Of a stretch of DNA of 64,000 bases, positions 51,834 to 59,927 are shown in pieces. A model generated the notes under the pieces. That model did no database searches and was not told where the DNA came from. It saw only the letters and a list, made by a program, of their open reading frames with translations. Source of the DNA: Occultella kanbiaonis (GTDB lineage: Bacteria > Actinomycetota > Actinomycetes > Actinomycetales > Beutenbergiaceae). Location: contig NZ_CP046175.1 of NCBI RefSeq assembly GCF_009708215.1, positions 5,270,001 through 5,334,000 of the forward strand. Direction: 5' to 3'. The position numbers and the translations under genes are program-made. Each line of letters opens with the position of its first letter. The first letter of the stretch is position 1.

Positions 51834-53136
51834 ATGTCTGCTAGGTCAGGCGTCCTCGATTCACCCGTGCCACGTAGAGTCAGTGAGCTCCTGGCGGACC
51901 TGGTCACGGCGGAACCGGTGATAGTTCTGCACGGGCCGCGGTCGGTAGGCAAGTCCACGATGCTGCGAAGATTCGCTGCCGGCGCCGAGGGGGGTCGGTT
52001 CTCGACCTGGACGACATCGAGGCGCGTGAGGCGGTCGTTGGGAACCTGGCCGCGGTCGTCGCTGGCCAGGCACCGGTGTGCGTCGACGAGTACCAGCGGG
52101 TGCCCGACATCCTGGATGCGCTCAAAGCCCGGCTGAACCGCGAGGGCAGCCTCCCCGGGACTGCCGTCATCACCGGCTCGACCCGACAGGACGCCTTGCC
52201 CGCCACAGCGCAGGCCCTCACCGGACGCCTGCACTCGTTGACCATCTGGCCGCTGTCCCAGGGTGAGATCGCCAGAGTTCGGGAGAACCTGCTCCAGACA
52301 CTGAGAACCGACCCTGACGGCGTGGTCAGCCAGGTCCCTCTTCCAAAACCACCCGCCAGGACTACGTAGAACGCGTCTGCGCAGGCGGGTTACCCATGGC
52401 TTTGCGACGTTCCGGCCCGGCTCAAACGCGCTGGTTCGACGACTTCGTACGGGCATCGGTCGAACGGGATGCTCTAGAGCTGAGCCGAATCCGCGAACGA
52501 CAAGCCATGACCGACCTGCTGGGCCTGGTCGCCGCGCAGACAGGGCAACTGCTGAACACCTCTGCCGCCGCGGACAAGCTCGGCGTCAGCCGAGCCACCA
52601 CCGAGAATCATCTGCGGCTGCTCGAGGACCTCTTCCTTGTGGTGCGACTGCCGGCGTGGGGCAAGACCCTGCGTTCACGCGTCAGCGTCAAGCCCAAGGT
52701 GCACGTCGTCGACTCCGGACTGGCCGCCCGGCTGCTCCGGCTCACGCCCGACAAGTTCGCGGGACTCGACCCGGCATCACTGTCCGACTTCGGGCACCTG
52801 CTGGAGACCTTCATCGTCGGAGAGATCCGCAAGCAGACCTCCTGGCTCGATGAGCCGGTCACGCTGGGCCATTGGCAGACCAGCGACGGTGCAGAGGTCG
52901 ACCTGGCTATCGAGTACGACGACGGCACAGTCCTCGCCTTCGAGGTCAAGGCCAGCGAACGCGCAACCGGCGCCGATTTCCGCGGTCTGACCCAACTGCG
53001 CGATGCCCTTGGACCACGGTTCGCCGGCGGAATCATCCTCACGACCGGAACTCGCTCATACACCTACGCCGACCGCCTCCACGTCATGCCCATCGACCGA
53101 CTGTGGACTCCCGTCACACCCGAGCCCGCGCACTGA
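51834..53136 (+). pseudogene. AAA ATPase with DUF4143 domain, two frameshifts
   Basis: Three consecutive reading frames together make one ATPase of about 430 residues. Frame one (51834 onward) has Walker A IVLHGPRSVGKSTML. At about 52000 the frame shifts by one base (cggttctcgac reads RFST instead of the expected RFLDLDD). Frame two has Walker B in VCVDEYQRVPDILDALK and the segment LTIWPLSQGEIARV. At about 52340-52355 it shifts again. Frame three has GLPMALRRSG, the winged helix AADKLGVSRATTENHLRLLEDLFLVVRLPAWG, and the DUF4143 core KVHVVDSGLAARLLRLTP, HLLETFIVGEIRKQTSWL, AIEYDDGTVLAFEVKAS. The first shift follows a run of six G, so a sequencing error at one site is possible; two sites argue for real decay. 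Confidence 0.8.
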
Positions 53137-53972
53137 CCCACCACCAAGAGCATCGACGCTCGCTACTGCCGCGAATCGGGAGTTCTTAAGGCACGTCAAT
53201 CCGCCGTGCGACACGGTGGGTCGGGCGGTCGTACCGTGCTGACGCCGACGCCCAGCCAGCCCGCACTGAGCGCTCGCCTCGGGTTCGTGACCTGCTCGGA
53301 CCACGGCCCAGCGTCGACCCAGGCGTTGCCAGGTCCAAGAATGCACGGCGGGCACCGAGCGGGCTTGCCCAACGCGCCCGCCACACGCGCAAGGTGGCGG
53401 TGAAAGCTGTGGTGCCGTGGTCGCCTGCGCTCGTTCTCATTGACCGGCACCGATCGTGGCGACCGTGGAGCGCCTCGGGCGCAAGGGAGGTCATGCGGTC
53501 GTGGCGCGCTGCGCGTGCGGACGCCGACTCGGCCGCCGCCTGCTGGTAGGCCGATTGTCGCGTTTCGCTCCCTTTGCTTGACCGTCGCGATGCAGGTCGA
53601 GTCGGGCGGTAACTCCTGCTGGTGGTGCGCACCGCTTTGACGCCACCGCAACACGCCCGATGAACGTTCGGAGGCCAATGGAACAAGTAGGCTCTGCCCG
53701 AGCGCCCGTTCCAGCGCGCGGTCGTGCCGCTGTCCGGTACGCGTGAGTCACCGATCATCCTCCGGCCGATGCGTGTCTCGCCTTAGCGGCGTGCGGGCAA
53801 CCGCGAGGAAGACTGGTCAGAGCACTTCGGTGTGTTCGGCCTCGGCGCCGTACTCGGTACAGTGCCGGCACCGGCTACGCCCAGAGGTGTCCGTGCCCGT
53901 GTCTGAGACCACATAAACTCACGGGAAGGCCGCGGATAACGGATGCCCGGCGAGCGAGGAGATGCTCGATCG
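53137..53972. other. Gene desert of about 0.8 kb
   Basis: The span between the ATPase pseudogene and the EthD gene shows only low-quality frames with no motif, start signal or homology that I can see. The composition is still GC-rich. It could hold decayed sequence from the island or an RNA that I do not recognise. Confidence 0.5.
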
Positions 53973-54266
53973 ATGCACAAGATCACCGTCCAGTACTTCG
54001 ACCCCGCCGACGGCAACGACTTCGAGACTGCCTACCGCGAGCGGCACGTGCCGCTCGTGCAAGCAATCCCCGGTCTCGAGCGCTTCACCATCAGCCTTCC
54101 CCACGCTGATGGCGCGCCATACTTGGTCGCGGAGTTGTGGTTCGCCGACGGCGACGCCCTGAGCACCGCCCAGACCTCCGCCGAGATGGCTCCGGTGAGG
54201 GCCGATTCGGCGACGTATGACGTGGCCCGGCGGGTCATTTTCGCCGGGAGCGTCGAAGACGTCTGA
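53973..54266 (+). CDS. EthD-family protein
   Basis: The 97-residue product is a ferredoxin-like EthD protein: MHKITVQYFDPADGNDFETAYRERHVPLVQAIPGLERF with the typical Y-x-x-x-H and P-G-L-x-R motifs. EthD proteins are small dimeric barrels needed for ether degradation systems; stand-alone members have no known function. The ATG at 53973 has AGGAG about 12 nt upstream. No catabolic genes are near it. Confidence 0.85.
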   Translation: MHKITVQYFDPADGNDFETAYRERHVPLVQAIPGLERFTISLPHADGAPYLVAELWFADGDALSTAQTSAEMAPVRADSATYDVARRVIFAGSVEDV

Positions 54267-54407
54267 TCCAGCGTGGACTGGCGCTGAACTCCTCCAGATC
54301 CTCGCCAGGCACCGGTCCGGGGTCGACAGAACAAGTAGCCGCGCTGGGTGCGCGTCTCATCGCCGTCTGAGGTGCGTGGCGAAGGCTGACATCGCCGACG
54401 CGCGGAC

Positions 54408-54424
54408 GGGCCCCTAAAGGGCCC
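54408..54424. terminator. Weak GGGCCC hairpin between convergent genes
   Basis: GGGCCC (54408-54413) and GGGCCC (54419-54424) pair around the loop CTAAA. It lies between the convergent EthD and YCII genes. There is no U-tract and the stem is only 6 bp, so its use as a terminator is uncertain. Confidence 0.35.
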
Positions 54425-54448
54425 CCCGAGTTCCCTCGACAAGTGAAC

Positions 54449-54817
54449 TCATTGGCCCGGCGGCACCTGGAAGGCCCTGACCTCGATCCGGCCGCCGAGC
54501 GCCTTCGATGCGCGCGCGGCCCAGTCAAGGGCGGTCTGCTCATCGGCCACGTCGATGACCCAGAAGCCTCCGAGGTACTCGGGGGCCTCGACGAAGGGGC
54601 CATTGACTTTGCTCAGCGACTCGCCGGTGTAGTCGACCGTGATCGCGCTCGAGGGCGGCATCAGCCCGCCGGCGAAGACGAAGGCGCCGGTCGACGTGAG
54701 TTCTTCGATGATCGCACCCGTGGCGGCCATGGCCGCCTCGAGCTCGGCCGGGTCCATGGTCTCCATGGTCGGCTCTTCGTCGGAGTCGTGCGGAACGGAC
54801 AGCAGATATTGGGTCAT
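54449..54817 (-). CDS. YCII-related (DGPF-like) protein
   Basis: The 122-residue product is a second YCII-related protein of the window: TQYLLSVPHDSDEEP, then SKVNGPFVEAPEYLGGFWVIDV and ALDWAARAS. DGPF is replaced by NGPF. Unlike the copy at 1835 it has no adjacent sigma factor; it could still belong to the same ECF42 regulon, but its upstream region shows no clear ECF promoter. Activity is unproven in this family. Confidence 0.85.
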   Translation of the reverse strand: MTQYLLSVPHDSDEEPTMETMDPAELEAAMAATGAIIEELTSTGAFVFAGGLMPPSSAITVDYTGESLSKVNGPFVEAPEYLGGFWVIDVADEQTALDWAARASKALGGRIEVRAFQVPPGQ

Positions 54818-55058
54818 GCCGCGTTAGACCGTCCTGGACGCGGGAACTCATCGGTCGACCCGCAACCTGAGCACAGCAGTACCCACTCGCGGTCTAATTT
54901 CCGGTCTGCGTGCAGAGACCATCGGGTTCACTCCTGCCCTGCCTCGCCAGATGGACCGCGGGCCCAGTCGTCCCCCAGCCGACGATCCGCAGCGAAACGC
55001 GGCGTCGGGTCGAGCCTGGTCCCACGCTACCGAGGGCATCCCTGAGTGCGCGACCGCG

Positions 55059-55766
55059 CTAGCCGCGGAGCGCGAGCACCTCGAGCGCGCACACCCAGGT
55101 GGCTGCGGCACAGACGAGCAGGAAGCTGAAGTTCCAGAGTGCCTTCGGCACCCGGGTCAGGGACGCCAGGACGGCCGGGTCGCTCGATCCGCCGTGATCG
55201 CGCAGCACCGCGCCGACGTGCCGCCACGCCCCGACCACGAGCACCAGACCGGCGCCGATGAGGACCTGCTGCTGCAGCGCGTCGGCGCGCCACCACCACA
55301 GAGCGCCGGTGCCGGCGATCACGCCGATCATCACCACGGCGGTCAGGAGCGAGCGGACGCGGATGAGGGACAGGACCAGCACGAGCAGCACCGCCGTCAG
55401 CACCGGCGCAGCCCAGCCGCGCGCGGCCGCCCAGACCAACAGGGTCCCGATGATCGCGGGTGCCGGGTAGCCGGCCCAGGTACTCGCCGCCCGACCGAAG
55501 CCGCGACTCGGGCCGCGGGTCACCGCGTGCCCGGACATGTCCGCCCGGAGCACGAAGCCCGTGAACTGCCTGCCCACGGCGATCCCCACCAAGGCGTGCC
55601 CGAGCTCGTGCACGAGGGTCACCCCGAGCCGCGCCACGTTCCACGCCGGCCGGATCACCACCACAGCGAGCGCGACGCCGAGCACGATGTACAGCGACCG
55701 GGCGTCGAGTGCGACCGCGCTCGACGACGGCAGCACCCGCTGCATGAGTTCATCCCAGAGATCCAC
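55059..55766 (-). CDS. M50B-like membrane metallopeptidase
   Basis: The 235-residue product has about six transmembrane helices and the zinc-binding motif HELGH at residues 53-57 (VTLVHELGHALVGIAVGRQF). GLGRAAS... YPAPAIIG (residues about 90-105) supports the M50B type of membrane-embedded peptidase. The classical second motif is not obvious, so a role as active protease is inferred only from HELGH. The GTG at 55766 has TACCCT (rc 55779-55774) 7 nt upstream, so the mRNA is probably leaderless. Confidence 0.85.
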   Translation of the reverse strand: MDLWDELMQRVLPSSSAVALDARSLYIVLGVALAVVVIRPAWNVARLGVTLVHELGHALVGIAVGRQFTGFVLRADMSGHAVTRGPSRGFGRAASTWAGYPAPAIIGTLLVWAAARGWAAPVLTAVLLVLVLSLIRVRSLLTAVVMIGVIAGTGALWWWRADALQQQVLIGAGLVLVVGAWRHVGAVLRDHGGSSDPAVLASLTRVPKALWNFSFLLVCAAATWVCALEVLALRG

Positions 55767-55978
55767 GGATGCGAGGGTACGGGTGATTGCTGACCGGACC
55801 GCACCAAGGGCGCATCACACTCGGACAACCGCCCTGCTCCGGAGGAGTCATTCGACGGCCAGGGTTCTATCGACAGTCGAGGCCCGAGTTGCCGAAGCGA
55901 AGCGTCACGGCCCGGAGCCCGCGACCTAGAACGCGCCAGTAGTCAGCCCGATCGAAGCCGACCGAACGACCGTGAGCG

Positions 55979-57220
55979 TCAGCCCGGGGCGCCTTCCGCT
56001 CGGTCTGTTCCGGCGAGTTGGCCGGGCTCCGCGGTGGCCCGGAGGCGTGCGACTTCGGCGCGGGAGTGTTGGACGGTCTCGGTGTCGGCACCCTTGGCCG
56101 CGGCGACGTCGTGGGTGAGGTCGAGGATCGCTCGGCGCAGGTGATTGCGTGCCACGCGGGCTCGATGGTTGGGAGCGGACTTCTTGAACGCCTTGCGTGC
56201 CTTCCGGTCGAGGAGCGCCTCGAGTTCGTCCGAGGAGACCGTGCCGGCCTGGATCTCGGGGGCGAGGATGTCGCGCACGAACTGATGCTCGCGGGGGGCT
56301 GCTCGTCGGAACGCGATGGTCAGGATGGTGAAGCCGAGCACGATGGACGCGAGCATGACCCCGGTCGTCGCGAGGCCGTTGCCGCCGCCGAGCCCACCGG
56401 CGTCGTCCCAGGTGAAGTGGAGGAACATGCCGGCGAGGATGAACGCGATGCCGCGTCCGATCCGACGAGGCTGGGCGACGGTGCCGAGGAGGTAGATGAC
56501 GCCGCTGCAAACCAGGGCACTGAACAAGGGGTGCGAGACGAAGCTGAAGGCGATCCGCGTGAAGGACATGTGCACCGCGTTGCCGATCGGGTCGGTGCCG
56601 AAAGCTGCGGCGGTGGAGTTGGCCGCGTAGAGGAAGTCCTCGAAGGCAGCGAACCCCAGGCCGATGAAGGCGCCGAGGACCAGCCCGTCATTGGCGGTGC
56701 GGACCAACCGTGGTGCCAGACCCATGAGGAGGATGAAGCCGCACAGCTTGGCTGCCTCCTCGGTGAAGGGAGCGGTCAGGCCGGCGGCCCAGTTGGCGGT
56801 CCAGTCCTGGCCGAAGAGCTTGGGGTAGATGCCGAGCATCGCCGTGTTGACGGTCATGGCGAACGCGAACGTCGCCGGGATCGCGCCCCAGACCAGGCCT
56901 GCCAGGACGAGACCTCTGGGCTGACGCTCCCACCGGTCGATGTGTCGGAACCACAGCCACCACGCAACGCCGCACAGCCCGCAGAGCACGGCCGCGATCG
57001 CGAACGCCTCGCCGTAGAAGCCGATCCTCGGGCCGAAGAACGACCAGATCTGGAAGGCACCGATTGCCGTCAGCACGAGGTACACCCAGAAGCAGAGATT
57101 GTGCGGCTGGATGAAGACGAATCGCTCGCCCCACCCGGATACTTCAAGGGCATCGGACTGACGGCGCAGGGCGTCGCTCGAGCCTGGAGCGGCCTGGGTG
57201 TCCACCTGGTGGTTGCTCAT
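55979..57220 (-). CDS. PrsW-family intramembrane metalloprotease
   Basis: The 413-residue product has about nine transmembrane helices and the PrsW motifs: EEAAKL (E154-E155), GLGFAAFEDFLY (E194) and a conserved His in SHPLFSALV (H230). These residues match the Glu/Glu/His set of Bacillus PrsW, which cleaves an anti-sigma factor. The C-terminal 100 residues are charged, with EIQAGTVSSDELEALLDRKARKAFKK, and lie in the cytoplasm. The ATG overlaps the upstream gene's stop. It may activate a sigma factor; the substrate is not in this window. Confidence 0.9.
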   Translation of the reverse strand: MSNHQVDTQAAPGSSDALRRQSDALEVSGWGERFVFIQPHNLCFWVYLVLTAIGAFQIWSFFGPRIGFYGEAFAIAAVLCGLCGVAWWLWFRHIDRWERQPRGLVLAGLVWGAIPATFAFAMTVNTAMLGIYPKLFGQDWTANWAAGLTAPFTEEAAKLCGFILLMGLAPRLVRTANDGLVLGAFIGLGFAAFEDFLYAANSTAAAFGTDPIGNAVHMSFTRIAFSFVSHPLFSALVCSGVIYLLGTVAQPRRIGRGIAFILAGMFLHFTWDDAGGLGGGNGLATTGVMLASIVLGFTILTIAFRRAAPREHQFVRDILAPEIQAGTVSSDELEALLDRKARKAFKKSAPNHRARVARNHLRRAILDLTHDVAAAKGADTETVQHSRAEVARLRATAEPGQLAGTDRAEGAPG

Positions 57221-57861
57221 CCGGCGCCCCCGTCGGTCTCAGCGCCTGTCGTGCGGATGCTGGCGATCATGGCGTTGATGTTCTCGGCCGCGGCCCGCAT
57301 CTGGGTCGGGGGTCCGAAGGCGGTGATCTTCAGGCCGGTGCCGTCAAGGACGAAAGCGGCGACCAGGCCATCACCGCGGACGCTGCTGTAGGTCTGCGCG
57401 ACTCCCACGTCACCGGCCGAGGTGGTGATCGTGATCGGCTCACCTTCGACCCGGAACGTCGGATCGCCGGTGCGGGAGGTGACCTTTTCGATCTGGGCGA
57501 GCAACTCGGCCGGGGTGCCGCTGAACGTGTCCGGCACGATGTCGAAGGTCACTCCGTCGCCGGCGATCGTCGCCTCACCGCTTGCGACTGCGGAGCCTCC
57601 CTCGCCCACCCGGAAGCCGCTCTCGACATTCCAGCCGGTCACGGGGGTGAACGCGATCGTGTCGGACAACGCGAGCTGCTCGCCGGCCTGCACCGGGTCG
57701 TCCCACTCGATCGCGTTGTTGATCCGAGGGATCGCCACGGTCGCGATGAGAAACACGACAATGACGAAGATCGCGTACGGGAACGACCGCTTGTCCAGGC
57801 CGAGCCACCGGTGCTCGGCCGACACCCGCCGCCGGGCCGTCGAGGTGCTGATGGACGACAT
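57217..57861 (-). CDS. Membrane-anchored protein of unknown function, PrsW partner
   Basis: The 214-residue product has a basic N-terminus, one transmembrane helix (about residues 27-46, FPYAIFVIVVFLIATVAIPRI) and an extracytoplasmic domain rich in beta strands (LSDTIAFTPVTGWNVESGF, VFDIVP-like text and ITITTSAGDVGVAQTY). No family is recognised. Its stop overlaps the PrsW start (ATGA), so the two are translated together. Given that coupling, it may be a cofactor or substrate of PrsW, but that is only a guess. Confidence 0.68.
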   Translation of the reverse strand: MSSISTSTARRRVSAEHRWLGLDKRSFPYAIFVIVVFLIATVAIPRINNAIEWDDPVQAGEQLALSDTIAFTPVTGWNVESGFRVGEGGSAVASGEATIAGDGVTFDIVPDTFSGTPAELLAQIEKVTSRTGDPTFRVEGEPITITTSAGDVGVAQTYSSVRGDGLVAAFVLDGTGLKITAFGPPTQMRAAAENINAMIASIRTTGAETDGGAG

Positions 57862-58035
57862 GGACCCCTCCTAGTCGGCTCGCACAGACCAGCCCCAGAC
57901 GCGACACACCGTATCGACTCCCGACCGGTCCCGCCATGCGACCTCATCGGCGATCAGGAGCGCGCACGGCCGCTGGCGATCAGTCGTGCCGACGTGGATC
58001 CAGGCAGCAGGAGGGTTGCGGTTGGTTCTCGGGCA

Positions 58036-58734
58036 TCACCCGGCTGCGCCCACCACCGCATGCCATTGCTGCGGGCTCAGCGGAGCCGGCTCGGTCGTCG
58101 CAAGGCCGGCGCGCTGACGGGCCAGCTCGATCACCTCGGCGAGCAGGGTGCTCAGCCGGGCGGCCGGATCCGGGACGCAGGCCTCGGCGATGCCGCGCAC
58201 GGCGACCTCGACGATCACCTGGGCGGAGGACTGGTTCACCGGGCCGGAGCCCATCCGGGCGGCGAACGCGAGGCCCCACCGCTTGGCGTCGGCGTGCTCG
58301 TCCAGCACCTTGGCGGCGGCCCGGGTCATCTCGGCCGTGGCGCGGGTGCGGTAGGCGTCCACCTGGCCGAGGGTGCGCAGCATCCCGACGGCGAGGCCCC
58401 GCTGCCGGTCCATCGACGCCACCGGCAGCGCGTGCATAGCGGCCACCAGGGCGACCTCGTCCTCGAACCCGGGCCCGAGGTCGCGAAGCCCGATCACGGA
58501 GGGGATGAGGGGCGCGAGCGCGGGCCGGCGGGCGTCCGGGGTGAAGTCGTTGACGAGGCGGGCCAGGTGCGCGAGCGACTCGTCGGTGCAGGCCGGTGAG
58601 TCGGTCCAGGGCTCGCCGGCCAGGTAGGACGCCAGTTCCATGAAGCAGGCGCCGCGGCGCGGGTTGCGGTGTTTGCCCCGCGCGAGCATCGGCAGCACAT
58701 CGGGGACCGGATCGGGAACTCGGCTGGCACTCAT
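58036..58734 (-). CDS. Conserved protein of unknown function
   Basis: The 232-residue product is soluble and helical. The N-terminal part RGKHRNPRRGACFMELASYLAGEPWTDSPACTDESLAHLARLVND resembles small uncharacterised actinobacterial proteins in which the C-F-M-E-L-x-S-Y-L-A-G-E segment is conserved. Further on GLRDLGPGFEDEVALVAAM is typical. The ATG at 58734 is supported by GGAGGTGAGG upstream. No function is known. It is transcribed in the same direction as the methyltransferase at 58821, which lies upstream of it. Confidence 0.72.
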   Translation of the reverse strand: MSASRVPDPVPDVLPMLARGKHRNPRRGACFMELASYLAGEPWTDSPACTDESLAHLARLVNDFTPDARRPALAPLIPSVIGLRDLGPGFEDEVALVAAMHALPVASMDRQRGLAVGMLRTLGQVDAYRTRATAEMTRAAAKVLDEHADAKRWGLAFAARMGSGPVNQSSAQVIVEVAVRGIAEACVPDPAARLSTLLAEVIELARQRAGLATTEPAPLSPQQWHAVVGAAG

Positions 58735-58820
58735 GTGCCTCACCTCCACGGGGCGGATGGCATCCATCATCCGCCACTTCCGGCGCTCGTGCCAGTGGTT
58801 TTCGAGGCGTTCGGGCGCGC

Positions 58821-59789
58821 TCAGCCCCAGCCCTCGCCCCACTGCACCCGGCGGGCCGCCCGGTAGTCGGCACCCTGCTTCTTCGAGACGGTCACCCCGG
58901 CGGCGGTCCCGTCCGCCCGGCACAGCTCCAGCAGCACGTGCCCGGACCGGATCTGCGGGTGCCGCAGCACCCGGGCCGCCGGGCGGGTCACCGGCAGCCG
59001 GGTGGCCGCGATGTAGGCGAACTTCTCGTCCTCGTAGTCCCGGCTGCCGCCCTTGGCCGCCCGGTGGGCGACGGTGCGTTCGAGGCGGGCGACGGCGTGG
59101 CACCAGTCGTCGCCGGTGAGCGGGCACTCCTCGTGGTGCGGGCAGGGCGCGGCGAGCGTCAGGCCGGCCGCGAGCAGCTGCTCGCGCGCGGCCAGGATCC
59201 TCCGGTACCCGGCGGGCGTGCCCGGCTCCACGATGAGGACCGTCGGCGCGGCCGCGACCAGCTCGGCGACCACGGCCGCGCGAGCGGCCTCGTCCAGCTC
59301 ACCCAGGACGAAGCCGCAGACCGCGAGCTCGACGTCCGCTGCGCCGTCGGGCATGGTCGTGCCGCCGAGGCGGCGCCGGGTGGTGACCAGCCGCGGTCCG
59401 GTCCCGGCGAGCAGGCGCTGTGCCAGGGCGAGGGCGTCGGCGGAGTAGTCGACCAGGCGCAGCTCGTCGATGCCGTCGAACGCGTCCGCGACCGCGGCGC
59501 TGACGCCGCCGGTGCCGCAGCCCAGATCGAGTACGCGGCGCGGCTCGAGATCGGGCACGCTCAGGCGGACCTGCTCGACGGCGGCCCGTGCGGCCGCGTA
59601 GGTCGCCGGCATCCTGGTCAGCACGTACGCCGCGGCACGCAGGCCCGAGTCGATGATCGGCGCGGACGCAGCGTGGTCGGCCAGGTAGCGCTCGCTCAGC
59701 GATCGGGCCGCGGCGGCGACCTTCGCCGACGGGTGCTCGGCGACGACGCCGTCGATCGCGTCGGAGAGCGGGGTGGGCAGGCGGTACAC
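58821..59789 (-). CDS. Rsm22-like small ribosomal subunit methyltransferase
   Basis: The 322-residue product has a class I methyltransferase motif I (VLDLGCGTGGVSAAVADAF) and the Rsm22 signature with four Cys/His residues, CPHHEECPLTGDDWCH, which suggests a metal or Fe-S site. RDYEDEKFAYIAA and the C-terminal GADYRAARRVQWGEGW are also typical. The family is linked to mitochondrial and bacterial small subunit assembly. The start is uncertain: I use the GTG at 59789 because homology begins there; an ATG at 59885 is also in frame. Confidence 0.85.
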   Translation of the reverse strand: MYRLPTPLSDAIDGVVAEHPSAKVAAAARSLSERYLADHAASAPIIDSGLRAAAYVLTRMPATYAAARAAVEQVRLSVPDLEPRRVLDLGCGTGGVSAAVADAFDGIDELRLVDYSADALALAQRLLAGTGPRLVTTRRRLGGTTMPDGAADVELAVCGFVLGELDEAARAAVVAELVAAAPTVLIVEPGTPAGYRRILAAREQLLAAGLTLAAPCPHHEECPLTGDDWCHAVARLERTVAHRAAKGGSRDYEDEKFAYIAATRLPVTRPAARVLRHPQIRSGHVLLELCRADGTAAGVTVSKKQGADYRAARRVQWGEGWG

Positions 59790-59927
59790 ACGGGCAAGTA
59801 TGACGTGCAACGACCCTGTGGCGAACGCGTCAATTTCAGGTAAATTCACGGTGCCCACCGGAGGCGGCGCCTTTACTGTTGGCATAGGATCTCCAGAGTT
59901 CCATCCCACGACCGAGAGCTCCGCACC

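Noticed and set aside
51485-51844. Open frame after the ApeA-like gene, on the plus strand
   Set aside because: It has no domain, overlaps the repeat array and its composition is that of non-coding sequence.
53186-53758. Long open frame on the minus strand in the gene desert
   Set aside because: It is Arg/Ser/Pro-rich, as in shadow frames of GC-rich DNA, with no Shine-Dalgarno and no motif.
54818-54870. ECF42-type promoter upstream of the second YCII gene
   Set aside because: The nearest pair on the minus strand is GGTCGA and CGTC with a 14-nt spacer, too short and with a mismatch.
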